A stretch of 64,000 bases of DNA from JACVRW01 sp963728495 (GTDB taxonomy: Bacteria > Actinomycetota > Thermoleophilia > Solirubrobacterales > Thermoleophilaceae): NCBI GenBank assembly GCA_963728495.1, contig CAVSKI010000007.1, positions 626,877-690,876 of the forward strand, given 5' to 3'. Below the pieces are notes generated by a model. It was not told where the DNA came from. It did not search any database and saw only the letters and a program-made list of their open reading frames with translations. This document shows positions 17,912 to 25,654 of this stretch, in pieces. How positions within the stretch are numbered: position 1 is the stretch's first letter; the number at the start of each line of letters is the position of its first letter. A program made the position numbers and the translations under genes.

Positions 17912-18473
17912 GTGGAGGACCGGCCACCCAACGAGACGGAGCTCATCGCGCGGGCCAAGCGAGGCGAGCTCGAAGCCTACGAGGAGATCGTGCGCCGGCA
18001 TGGGAGCATCGCGTTCAGGACGGCCTTGGTGATCACCGGCTCCGCCGCCGATGCGGAGGAGGCGGCGCAGGACGCCTTCGTCAAGGCCCACGCGGCGCTC
18101 GGACGCTTTCGCGAAGGGGCGCCGCTGCGGCCCTGGCTGCTGACCATCGTGGCCAACGAGGCGCGCAACAGGGCCCGGTCGGCCGGGCGCCGTGAGCGCC
18201 TGACGCTGCGCGTGGCCGAGGAGCGCCGCCTGGGTGACGCGGTCCCGTCGCCCGAGGCGGCGCTCCTGGGCTCCGAGCGGCGCGAGGAGCTGCTGGCGGC
18301 GATCGCCGAGCTGTCGGAGGCCGACCGCCAGGTGATCGCCTGCCGCTACTTCCTCGACCTGTCAGAGGACGAGACCGCGGCCGCGCTGGGCTGCGCGCGA
18401 GGCACCGTCAAGTCGCGTCTCGCGCGCTCGTCTGGGACGCCTTCGCGAGCGAATCGAGGTCGCCGATGCCTGA
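17912..18473 (+). CDS. ECF RNA polymerase sigma factor (single frameshift near the C-terminus)
   Basis: This is a sigma-70 family protein of about 186 residues. From GTG it reads MEDRPPNETELIARAKRGEL. Region 2 is YEEIVRRHGSIAFRTALVIT, then DAEEAAQDAFVKAHAALGRF. Region 4 is LAAIAELSEADRQVIACRYF, then LSEDETAAALGCARGTVKSR. After SRLARS the frame runs on into unrelated sequence. Removing one base near 18432 gives LGRLRERIEVADA and a stop at 18471-18473, inside the start of the next gene. A single-base insertion is therefore the simplest reading. Overlap with the membrane protein at 18466 suggests an autoregulated sigma/anti-sigma unit. Confidence 0.85.
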
Positions 18474-19245
18474 GCTCGAGCGGATGCTGTCCCAGCTCGG
18501 CGCCGAGCTCGACTGGCCGCAGACCCCCGACCTGGCGCCGCGCGTGCGTGCCCGGCTCACCGAGCGCCGGCCCGCGCCCCGGCGCCGGCCGCTTGTCACG
18601 GGTCTTCGCCGTTCCCTGGCGCTCGCTCTGGTCCTGCTGCTCGTGCTGGCAGCGGTCACGGCCGCCGCCGTCCCCGCCGTGCGCGACGCCGTCCTCGACT
18701 TCCTCGGCCTTCAGGGCGCGACCGTCGAGCGCAGGACCACGCTGCCCACCCCGCCCCCCGAGCGCCCGCTCGACCTGGGCCGCCGGACCACACTCGAGAG
18801 CGCCGGAGAGGGCCTCGCCTTCGAGCCGCTGGTGCCCGCCGGGCTGGGAGCCCCCGACGGCGTCTACGTTGGCGGCGGCGTTGCCGGCGGCGAATTGTCG
18901 CTTGCCTACCTGCCGCGTCCCGGATTGCCGCGCGCCCGCAGCACGCGCCTCGGGTTGCTGGTGAGCGAGTTTCGCGGTGATCTCGACCCCAACTACATCG
19001 GCAAGGTGGTCGGTCCGGGTGGCGTGGTGGAGCGGCTGACGGTGGACGGCGGGGAGGCCATCTGGATCGAGGGGGTGCCGCACTTCTTCTTCTACCGCGA
19101 CCCGGCCGGGCGGGTGATCGAGACCGAGCTGCGCCTGGCCCAGAACGTGCTGCTGGTCGAGCGAGGAGACGTGCTGGTGCGACTCGAGGGCGCGTTCAGC
19201 CGCGAGCGGGCGATCAGGATCGCGCGCTCCCTGCACCGGCTCTAG
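18466..19245 (+). CDS. One-span membrane protein partnered with the ECF sigma factor (possible anti-sigma factor)
   Basis: The 259-residue protein begins MPELERMLSQLGAELDWPQT, with about 45 cytoplasmic residues that include a basic cluster (RPAPRRRPLVTGLRR). One membrane span follows at about residues 48-72 (SLALALVLLLVLAAVTAAAV), then a 185-residue outer domain rich in beta strands. The short inner segment, single span and outer sensor layout plus overlap with the sigma gene are what anti-sigma factors look like. I do not see the HxxxCxxC zinc motif, so it would be a non-ZAS type or an effector. The outer domain (GEAIWIEGVPHFFFYRDPAG) has no family I recognise. It is convergent with rfbG across a 318-base gap. 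Confidence 0.7.
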   Translation: MPELERMLSQLGAELDWPQTPDLAPRVRARLTERRPAPRRRPLVTGLRRSLALALVLLLVLAAVTAAAVPAVRDAVLDFLGLQGATVERRTTLPTPPPERPLDLGRRTTLESAGEGLAFEPLVPAGLGAPDGVYVGGGVAGGELSLAYLPRPGLPRARSTRLGLLVSEFRGDLDPNYIGKVVGPGGVVERLTVDGGEAIWIEGVPHFFFYRDPAGRVIETELRLAQNVLLVERGDVLVRLEGAFSRERAIRIARSLHRL

Positions 19246-19563
19246 AGGGTGATGTGGGTCCGGCGCTGCGCGAGCCGCCGGGTGTCGGGACCGGCGTCCT
19301 TGAACGGCGGCAACCAAGGGTGTACGCAGCCGTGTTGTCGGCCGTGTGACTCTGCCGTAACGCGGTTTCGAGGCCGCTGTGGTCGATTTACCCCCGTATA
19401 GGGGTGTAAAGCGACAATGCTCCTCACCGAGCGGCCACGCCGGGCCCGCCCGATCGCCGGGGTTACAGCACCGCTACGGAAGTGACGGCGCGGCGGCGGC
19501 CCCTGGCGGCTGCCGTTCTGGGCGCCGGCCCCGACAGGTGGCGACTCGCGCAGCGCCGGGCCT
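19246..19563. other. Intergenic gap between convergent genes
   Basis: This 318-base stretch separates the membrane protein ending at 19245 from the convergent rfbG-like gene ending at 19564. No conserved coding reading is visible in either direction. The only structure I see is the imperfect palindrome at 19387-19410, listed separately; it has no T tract and is not a standard terminator. Confidence 0.5.
19387..19410. repeat. Imperfect palindrome TTTAcCCCC-N6-GGGGtgTAAA
   Basis: The outer arms TTTA and TAAA and inner arms CCCC and GGGG are separated by a short AT-containing centre (CGTATA). The element is AT-richer than its surroundings and lies between two convergent genes. It could be a protein-binding site or a bidirectional stem-loop; there is no T tract on either side. 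Confidence 0.4.
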
Positions 19564-20529
19564 CTAGTCCCCGAGCACGCCCGGATTCGCCCTATACCAG
19601 TCGACGGTCCGGCGCAGGCCCTCCTCCAGGCTCACGCGCGGCTGCCACCCGGTCAGCTCGTGCAGCTTGCTCGAGTCGACGTACTGCCGATCGATCTCCC
19701 GGTACGGAATCGTCTGCCCTTGGATATCCGGTTCGACGTCACTGCCGGCGATGCGGCAGATCAGCTCCACGACCTCGCGTACCGCATAGGAGCGCCCGCC
19801 GCCCGCGTTGAAGGCCTCGCCGCGTGCGCCCTCGCCATCGAGCGCGTCCGCAACGGCCAGGTATGCGGCCACCGCATCGTCCACGAACAACAGGTCGCGC
19901 TCCGGCGTGCCGTCCGAGCGGATGATCGGCCGCCTTCCCGCCAGTACCGCGTCCACGACCTCGGGAATCAGGCGCGACCGGTGCAGGTCGCCACCGCCAT
20001 AGACGTTCGCTAATCGTGTGGTGGCCACCGGGACTCCGAAGGTGGGCCAGTACGAGCGCGCAATGAGGTCCGCGGCCGCCTTGCTCGTCTCGTAGGGGTA
20101 GCGGGGCTGGAGGGCGGTGTCCTCGCGGTACGGCAGATCGTTGCTGTCGCCGTAGGCCTTGTCGGAGGCGGCCACGACCACCCGCTGGACTTCGAGACGC
20201 CGACAGGCCTCGAGCATCGTCCAGGTACCGCCGACGTTGACCTCCCATGTGGTGAGCGGCGAACGCCGGGCGGTACCCACGATCGTCTGGGCGGCGAGAT
20301 GAAAGACCGTGTCGACCTCGTAGTCGGCGAGCGCGCGTTCCACGAGGGAGCTGTCGGTGGCATCGCCCGTGACCACGTTGACGCTCGATTCGAGGTTCTC
20401 GATGAGCAGCGTGGAGCGCGGGGTCGAATCGCGCCGCAGGACCGTCACGCCGACGCCGCGCTGGAGCAGGCCACCGACCAGCGCCGAACCGATGAAGCCA
20501 TAGGCGCCGGTGACCAACGACGAGCGCAT
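19564..20529 (-). CDS. rfbG: CDP-glucose 4,6-dehydratase-like SDR
   Basis: The 321-residue extended SDR is read from ATG at 20529, which overlaps the stop of rfbF (ATGA). The dinucleotide loop is MRSSLVTGAYGFIGSALVGG. The catalytic segment VVAASDKAYGDSNDLPYRED resembles the TSDKCY motif of CDP-glucose 4,6-dehydratases, and the YxxxK is in YPYETSKAAADLIARSYW. VATTRLANVYGGGDLHRSRL and RDLLFVDDAVAAYLAVADAL complete the family pattern. With the cytidylyltransferase upstream it should give CDP-4-keto-6-deoxyglucose, a precursor of dideoxy sugars. No rfbH-like deoxygenase is in the window. The substrate assignment rests largely on the neighbour. Confidence 0.8.
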   Translation of the reverse strand: MRSSLVTGAYGFIGSALVGGLLQRGVGVTVLRRDSTPRSTLLIENLESSVNVVTGDATDSSLVERALADYEVDTVFHLAAQTIVGTARRSPLTTWEVNVGGTWTMLEACRRLEVQRVVVAASDKAYGDSNDLPYREDTALQPRYPYETSKAAADLIARSYWPTFGVPVATTRLANVYGGGDLHRSRLIPEVVDAVLAGRRPIIRSDGTPERDLLFVDDAVAAYLAVADALDGEGARGEAFNAGGGRSYAVREVVELICRIAGSDVEPDIQGQTIPYREIDRQYVDSSKLHELTGWQPRVSLEEGLRRTVDWYRANPGVLGD

Positions 20530-21248
20530 CAATCCCAGATCCGCCAGGGCGCGGCGCCGCCAGACCAGATGTCGTTGAGCAGAACGGCATCCTTGAAGGT
20601 GTCCATGCACTCCCAGAAGCCCTCATGGCGGAAGGCGTGCAGCTGCCCGTCGGCGGCCAGCCGCTCCAGGGGCTCGCGCTCGAGCACGGAGTCGTCTTCG
20701 AGATAGTCGAGCGCGCCGGGCTCGAAGCAGAAGAAGCCGCCGTTGACCCAGTGCTCGCTCCGCGGCTTCTCGCGAAAGCCGCGCACGCGACCTCCTCCGT
20801 CCATCTCGGCGATCCCGAACTGCAGCTCGGGCCTGACGACCGTCATCGTGGCGAGCCCGCCCTGGGCGCGGTGGAAGTGGATCAGGCGAGCGAGATCGAT
20901 GTCGGCCACCCCGTCGGCATAGGTGGCGCAGAACGTGCGCTCCCCGAGCAGCGCCCCGGCCTGTTTGATCCGCCCCCCGGTGGGTGTGTCCACGCCGGTG
21001 TCGAAGCAGCGCACCTCCACGCCGTCGGGCCATCTGCGTGACGAGGCAAATCGCTCCACCAGGTCGCCCCTGTAGCCCGTGCACAGCGTAAAGCGGCGCA
21101 GTCCCTGGGCGGCGTAGATGTTGATCACGTGCCAGACGATCGGCTCACCGCCGATCTCCACCAGCGGCTTGGGGATGGACGCCGCCTCCTCTTGCAGCCG
21201 GGTCCCACGGCCGCCGCACAGGATCACCACGTCCTCGATCGCGCTCAT
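20529..21248 (-). CDS. rfbF: Glucose-1-phosphate cytidylyltransferase
   Basis: The 239-residue nucleotidyltransferase begins with the sugar-1-phosphate uridylyl/cytidylyl motif VVILCGGRGTRLQEEAASIP, then KPLVEIGGEPIVWHVINIYA. It has the RfbF-specific loop FDTGVDTPTGGRIKQAG, the metal Asp in FCATYADGVADIDL, and the diagnostic C-terminus HEGFWECMDTFKDAVLLND ending in APWRIW. It activates glucose-1-phosphate with CTP, and the next gene would dehydrate CDP-glucose. The slightly short length (about 257 in enterics) reflects compact loops. The two genes form a minus-strand operon with a 4-base overlap. DUF6328 lies 13 bases upstream and may be the first gene. Confidence 0.92.
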   Translation of the reverse strand: MSAIEDVVILCGGRGTRLQEEAASIPKPLVEIGGEPIVWHVINIYAAQGLRRFTLCTGYRGDLVERFASSRRWPDGVEVRCFDTGVDTPTGGRIKQAGALLGERTFCATYADGVADIDLARLIHFHRAQGGLATMTVVRPELQFGIAEMDGGGRVRGFREKPRSEHWVNGGFFCFEPGALDYLEDDSVLEREPLERLAADGQLHAFRHEGFWECMDTFKDAVLLNDIWSGGAAPWRIWD

Positions 21249-21261
21249 GTCGGGCGAGCCC

Positions 21262-21744
21262 TCAGCGGCCGGCGCCCACAGCCATCCGGCGCAGCGGAAT
21301 CACGAACCAGACGATCGCGAAGGCCGCAGCGGAGGCTGCTCCGACCAGATACACGGTGGTGTCCTTGTAGAGCACGTCGGTGATGAACACCACCGCACCG
21401 GTCATGGCCACAGCCAGGAGCCCGAGGCCCAGAATGATGATCCGGTTGCCGGTGCGGACGATGTGCTCCTTGTCCTGCTGGCGGAACTCGATCCGGTGGT
21501 GGGCCGAGGGCGCGATCAGGCAGATGGCGGCCGCCGCCGTGGTGAGCAGCGTGATGAAGTAGATCGTCTGCTGGAGGCTCGTGACGTCGGCGAAGCGCTG
21601 GTTGAACGGCACCACCAGCAAGAAGGCGAACAGCACCTGCACCCCAGGCAGCGCCACCCGCAGTTCGCCGATCATCTCCTGCAAATTGCGGTCGATCCGC
21701 TCGCTCTCGCTCTCGTCCCGGCCCGTTTCGGGATGCGTCGACAC
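21262..21744 (-). CDS. DUF6328 family membrane protein
   Basis: The 160-residue protein is read from GTG. A charged N-terminus (DESESERIDRNLQEMIGELR) is followed by VALPGVQVLFAFLLVVPFNQ and four hydrophobic segments (about 31-50, 58-78, 105-125, 132-150). The arrangement ELRVALPGVQVLFAFLL...PFNQRF is the hallmark of DUF6328, a small family of four-helix membrane proteins common in actinobacteria with no known function. It ends 13 bases before rfbF and is divergent from the small ORF at 21768. Confidence 0.8.
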   Translation of the reverse strand: MSTHPETGRDESESERIDRNLQEMIGELRVALPGVQVLFAFLLVVPFNQRFADVTSLQQTIYFITLLTTAAAAICLIAPSAHHRIEFRQQDKEHIVRTGNRIIILGLGLLAVAMTGAVVFITDVLYKDTTVYLVGAASAAAFAIVWFVIPLRRMAVGAGR

Positions 21745-21767
21745 GGGGAAACCTTATCCCGAAAGCC

Positions 21768-21989
21768 TTGACCTCCCTGGTCCCCCGGACAGCCAAAGAA
21801 GCGACCGGCTCCGCCCTGCTCTGCGGGGCCTGCGGCCTCACCTGGGAGAGCCGGGCCGCCGCGCTTGAGATCTGGAAACGAGGACGCTGCCTCGCCTGCG
21901 GCTCGGCCATGAAACGCGGCTCCGCGCCATCCCAATCGAGGTCGGATCGCCTTCGCGGGCCGGCCGCCGTTCCCATCGCCGGGAGCTAG
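21768..21989 (+). CDS. Small putative zinc-ribbon protein
   Basis: The 73-residue reading from a TTG codon holds two CxxC knuckles (LLCGACGLTWESRAAALEIW, then RGRCLACGSAM) about 20 residues apart, with a Trp after the first. Stand-alone zinc ribbons of this shape are common in actinobacteria. The last 25 residues are low complexity and probably disordered. The start codon is weak and no strong ribosome site is visible, so it may start further in. Support is the knuckle spacing only. Confidence 0.45.
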   Translation: MTSLVPRTAKEATGSALLCGACGLTWESRAAALEIWKRGRCLACGSAMKRGSAPSQSRSDRLRGPAAVPIAGS

Positions 21990-22013
21990 CGGAACTCGCC
22001 GCACGGCACGTCT

Positions 22014-22181
22014 ATGAGCTCCTGGGACGACGACGACTGGACGGGCGAGCCGCCCGAGGGCCGCTACTCGGCCGACCGGGCCAATCCCGGCTTCTGGCGT
22101 GACAACCGCGCGCCCATCTCCATCACCGCCACGGGCGTAGGCCTTGCCCTGATTATCCTGCTCGTGGTTTGGCTGCTGTAG
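22014..22181 (+). CDS. Small one-span membrane protein (55 residues)
   Basis: The reading MSSWDDDDWTGEPPEGRYSA is followed by DRANPGFWRDNRAPISITAT and one hydrophobic segment of about 17 residues ending VVWLL. The acidic Trp-rich head and the C-terminal span resemble small actinobacterial tail-anchored proteins. Its stop lies within the first codons of the following dehydrogenase gene, suggesting coupled translation. Function unknown. Confidence 0.6.
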   Translation: MSSWDDDDWTGEPPEGRYSADRANPGFWRDNRAPISITATGVGLALIILLVVWLL

Positions 22182-22929
22182 AACGCGTAGCCGTCGTGCT
22201 CGGCGCCCGCAACCTGGGCGGCGCGATCCTCGATCATCTCGTGTCGCAGGGCTGGCGCGGCGCGGCCGTGGCGCGCAGCGAGGAGACCGCTGCGGCGGTC
22301 CGCGAGCGCGGCGCCCTCGGGATCGCGGCCGACGCCGCCAACCCATCCTCGCTCGAGTCCGCGCTGGTGCGGGTTCGTGGGGAGCTGGGCCCGCCGAGCC
22401 TGATCGTGAACGCCGTGAGTGCCGCCCGCCCGAGCGGCGACGGGCCGTTCGGAGGAGGGTCCATCGCCGACGCGGACGTCGATGCCTTTCGCGGCTGGAC
22501 AGCCGCCGTGGCCGAGCAGGGATTCGTGTTTCTCTCCGGCGGGCTGCGCGCGCTGCGCGAGTCCGGGGGAGGGACCCTCGTGCAGGTGACCGGCGGCTCG
22601 GCGCGCCGCGCGATGCCCGGCCGCGGGCTGTGGTCGGCGGGCGCGCAGGCCACCCGGGCCATGGTCCACGCCGCCGCCCAGGAGGTCCGCGAGGAGGGCA
22701 TCCACGTGGCTCTGCTGATCGTGGACGCCACGATCGAGTCGCCAAAGACCGAGGCCTTCACGCGCGACCAGCCGCGTGAGGCGCTCGCCGACCAGCGGCT
22801 GATCGCCGAGGCGGTGAGCTTCCTGGCCGGCCAGGAGCCGCGCGCCTACACGCACCGGCGCGATGCACGTCCTCGATGGTCACTCCTTCGGCGTCGGCGC
22901 CCGCTGTCGGCTCCGCGGTCGCCATCTAA
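22169..22929 (+). CDS. Short-chain dehydrogenase/reductase (frameshift near the end)
   Basis: The SDR is read from TTG at 22169 (MAAVERVAVVLGARNLGGAI), with the dinucleotide loop at residues 11-18 in the slightly unusual form GARNLGG. The central strand is PSLIVNAVSAARPSGD. The later segment GTLVQVTGGSARRAMPGRGL, then WSAGAQATRAMVHAAAQEVR occupies the active-site region, where the Ser is present but the canonical YxxxK is replaced (WSAGAQAT). This suggests a non-canonical or inactive SDR. After EPRAYTH one base near 22860 appears extra or missing. The corrected frame ends SMVTPSASAPAVGSAVAI and stops at 22927-22929, overlapping the end of convergent typA. Confidence 0.7.
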
Positions 22930-24758
22930 CTCTCGACCCGCTTGCGCGTCCGGGCCTGCTTCTGGCGCTTGACCGGGTCGAGCTCGAGCTTGCGCAGGCG
23001 GACCGCGTCGGGCGTGACCTCCACGCTCTCGTCATCGCGGATGAACTCGAGCGCCTGGTCGAGCGACAGGCGGTGTGCGGGCACGAGCTTGACCGTTTCG
23101 TCCGAGCCTGCGGCGCGCACGTTGGTCTGCTTCTTCTCGCGCACCGCGTTCACATCGAGGTCAGCGGCGCGGGCGTTCTCGCCCACCACCATCCCCTCGT
23201 AGACCTCCTCGCCCGGCCCGACGAAGAGCCGGCCGCGCTCCTGGAGCTTGAGTAGAGCGAAGGTGGCGGTGGGCCCGCGCCGGTCGGCCACCAGCGAGCC
23301 CGTCGGGCGGGTGCGAATCTCGCCCTGCCACGGCTCGTAGCGCTCGAAGACCGAGTGCAGGATGCCCGATCCGCGCGTCTCGGTCATGAACTCCGTCCGA
23401 AAGCCGATCAGGCCGCGCGTGGGAACCAGGAAGTCGAGCCGTACCCAGCCCGTGCCGTGGTTGACCATGTTCGCGAGGCGCCCCTTGCGCAGCGCCAGCA
23501 TCTGGGTAACCACACCCAGGAAGTCCTCGGGCACGTCGATCGCCAGTCGCTCGATCGGCTCGTGCAGCACCCCGTCGACCTCACGCGTGACCACCTGGGG
23601 CTTGCCGACGGTGAGCTCGAAGCCCTCGCGGCGCATCGTCTCCACGAGCACGGCCAGCTGCAGCTCGCCGCGACCCTGCACCTCCCAGGTGTCGTTGCGA
23701 TCGGTGTCGAGCACCCGGATGGCCACGTTGCCCACCAGTTCGGCTTGCAGCCGGTCCTCGACCATGCGCGCCGTCAGTCTCGATCCCGACTTCCCGGCCA
23801 GGGGCGAGGTGTTGATCCCGACGGTCATCCCCAGCGCCGGCTCCTCGACGGCGATCACCGGCAGCGGCCGGGGGTCCTCGAGATCCGCGATCGTCTCCCC
23901 GATCGTGATCTCGGGGATGCCGGCCAAGGCGATGATCTCGCCCGGTCCGGCTTCGTCGGCGGGAACGCGGCGGAGGCCCTCGTTCACGTAAAGCTCCGCC
24001 ACGCGAACGCGCTCGATCTCGCCCTCCCGGCGACACCAAGCCACCTCCTGGCCCTTGCGGATCGTGCCCTGGTGCACCCGGCACAGGGCCAGCCGGCCGA
24101 CGTAGGGATCGGCGTCGAGGTTGGTCACGCGTGCCTGCAGCGGATGGCCCTCCTCGTAGGTGGGCGCGGGGATGCGCTCCACCAGCAGGTCGAGCAGCGG
24201 CCTCAGGTCCGTGCCCTCGGTGCCCTGCTCGAGGCAGGCCCAGCCGGCCTTGGCGTTGGTGTAGACGATCGGGAACTCGATCTGCTCCTCGTCCGCGTCG
24301 AGGTCGAGGAAGAGCTCGTAGACCTCGTTCACCACATCCCCGATGCGGGCGTCGGGACGATCCACCTTGTTCACGCAGAGCACCACCGGCAGCCTGGCCT
24401 CGAGCGCCTTGCGCAGCACGAAACGGGTCTGGGGCAGCGGGCCCTCGGAAGCGTCCACCAGCAGCATCACGCCGTCGACCATCGTCAGCCCACGCTCGAC
24501 CTCGCCTCCGAAGTCGGCGTGACCCGGGGTATCGACGAGGTTGAGCTTGACCGCGCCGAAGCGCACGGCCGCGTTCTTGGCCAGGATCGTGATGCCGCGC
24601 TCGCGTTCCTGGTCCATCGAGTCCATCACGCGGTCGGTGAGCACCTCGTGCGCCGCGAACACGCCCGACTGGCGCAGCATGGCGTCCACCAGCGTCGTCT
24701 TGCCGTGGTCGACGTGGGCGATGATCGCCACGTTGCGGATGTCATCGCGGGTGGCCAC
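22926..24758 (-). CDS. typA: Ribosome-associated GTPase TypA/BipA
   Basis: The 610-residue translational GTPase begins MATRDDIRNVAIIAHVDHGK, with G1 AHVDHGKTT at residues 14-22. The switch region is RERGITILAKNAAV, G3 LVDTPGHADFGGEVERGLT, and G4 VLCVNKVDRPDARIGD. The C-terminal BipA-specific part includes RGLIGFRTEFMTETRGSGIL and GPGEEVYEGMVVGENARAAD, then LDVNAVREKKQTNVRAAGSD. Length and order match the family. It acts on the 70S ribosome or 50S assembly, especially under stress or cold. The MOSC-domain gene upstream ends one base before its ATG. It is convergent with the SDR. Confidence 0.96.
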   Translation of the reverse strand: MATRDDIRNVAIIAHVDHGKTTLVDAMLRQSGVFAAHEVLTDRVMDSMDQERERGITILAKNAAVRFGAVKLNLVDTPGHADFGGEVERGLTMVDGVMLLVDASEGPLPQTRFVLRKALEARLPVVLCVNKVDRPDARIGDVVNEVYELFLDLDADEEQIEFPIVYTNAKAGWACLEQGTEGTDLRPLLDLLVERIPAPTYEEGHPLQARVTNLDADPYVGRLALCRVHQGTIRKGQEVAWCRREGEIERVRVAELYVNEGLRRVPADEAGPGEIIALAGIPEITIGETIADLEDPRPLPVIAVEEPALGMTVGINTSPLAGKSGSRLTARMVEDRLQAELVGNVAIRVLDTDRNDTWEVQGRGELQLAVLVETMRREGFELTVGKPQVVTREVDGVLHEPIERLAIDVPEDFLGVVTQMLALRKGRLANMVNHGTGWVRLDFLVPTRGLIGFRTEFMTETRGSGILHSVFERYEPWQGEIRTRPTGSLVADRRGPTATFALLKLQERGRLFVGPGEEVYEGMVVGENARAADLDVNAVREKKQTNVRAAGSDETVKLVPAHRLSLDQALEFIRDDESVEVTPDAVRLRKLELDPVKRQKQARTRKRVES

Positions 24759-25610
24759 CTAGTCCTCGATCGCACGGATTTCGTCGCCGATCGCAATACG
24801 CCCGTCGGTGACGATGTCCGCCCGCAGGCCGCCGCGGTGCACGAGCGCACGCAGGAGGCCAACCTCGGTCAGGCGCTCGAGGTGGGCGCACGGCTCGCAC
24901 AGCCGGCGGCCCGCACATTCGACCTCTCCCACCGAGAAGCGCCGGCCGACGAGGGCGTTGAGATCGATCCCGCGCGTGACGATGTTGCGGCGCGCGTCCT
25001 CGGGGGTGGGGGTGTGTCCGGAGCTGAGCGTGATCGCCTCGAGCTGCTCGGCCTCGATAAGAGTGAGGTCGTGGCCGTTGGAGGCCGGGTTCGAGAAGGT
25101 CCCCCGACCGTCGAAGTAGCGGTCACCCTCGAGACCGCGGCCGGCGTGGGCACCGGCCTCTCCGAGCAGAGTCATCGGCGCTTCGGCGGTGCGCGCCACA
25201 GCAATGGCCTCCACGCGGCCGTGGGCTCGGGCCGCGTCGGCCTTCGGCATGGCGGTCCAGAGTGCCGGGTCGGCCGGGGCCACGAGATAGCCCGCCGAGA
25301 TGCTCTCGAAGCCCTCATCCTCGAGCAGGGGCGCCCACACCAGCCCTGGTGGCGAGCCGAAGGCGACGGCGGCGTTGTCGTCGCGCAGCACAGCCAGCCA
25401 CGGCCCCGCCCAGTTGAACCGATAGGGGTCCGAGATCGGCACCAGGCCGAGCCCGCGTCCAGCGAGCCAGTTGCGCCACGCCGGCCAAGGCGGACCCTCC
25501 TCCGGGCAGGGCACCTCCTCCACGGCGAGCTCGAGGATGGTGGCCAGGCAGGCGGCACCCGCCCGCGAGAGGCGCGGCGCTTCGCTCTCGGGCGGGGGGC
25601 TGGGACGCAC
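24759..25610 (-). CDS. MOSC domain protein with an unassigned N-terminal domain
   Basis: The 283-residue protein is read from GTG at 25610. The C-terminal 150 residues are a MOSC (molybdenum cofactor sulfurase C-terminal) domain with GRGLEGDRYFDGRGTFSN, LTLIEAEQLEAI, ARRNIVTRGIDLNALVGRRF and the conserved Cys in GRRLCEPCAHLERLTEVGLL. Known MOSC proteins bind or transfer sulfur to molybdenum cofactor or act on N-hydroxylated substrates. The first 130 residues (AACLATILELAVEEVPCPEE, then WAGPWLAVLRDDNAAVAFGS) are a separate compact domain I do not recognise. It sits directly upstream of typA and is divergent from the luciferase-like gene. Confidence 0.82.
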   Translation of the reverse strand: MRPSPPPESEAPRLSRAGAACLATILELAVEEVPCPEEGPPWPAWRNWLAGRGLGLVPISDPYRFNWAGPWLAVLRDDNAAVAFGSPPGLVWAPLLEDEGFESISAGYLVAPADPALWTAMPKADAARAHGRVEAIAVARTAEAPMTLLGEAGAHAGRGLEGDRYFDGRGTFSNPASNGHDLTLIEAEQLEAITLSSGHTPTPEDARRNIVTRGIDLNALVGRRFSVGEVECAGRRLCEPCAHLERLTEVGLLRALVHRGGLRADIVTDGRIAIGDEIRAIED

Positions 25611-25654
25611 GCCGCGAGTTTGGCAGCCGACCGACGCCTCTAGTCTCGATCGCC

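Noticed and set aside
23355..25643. 762-residue plus-strand open frame opposite typA and the MOSC gene
   Set aside because: It is antisense to a gene with intact GTPase motifs, rich in His/Asp/Arg with no domain, typical shadow composition.
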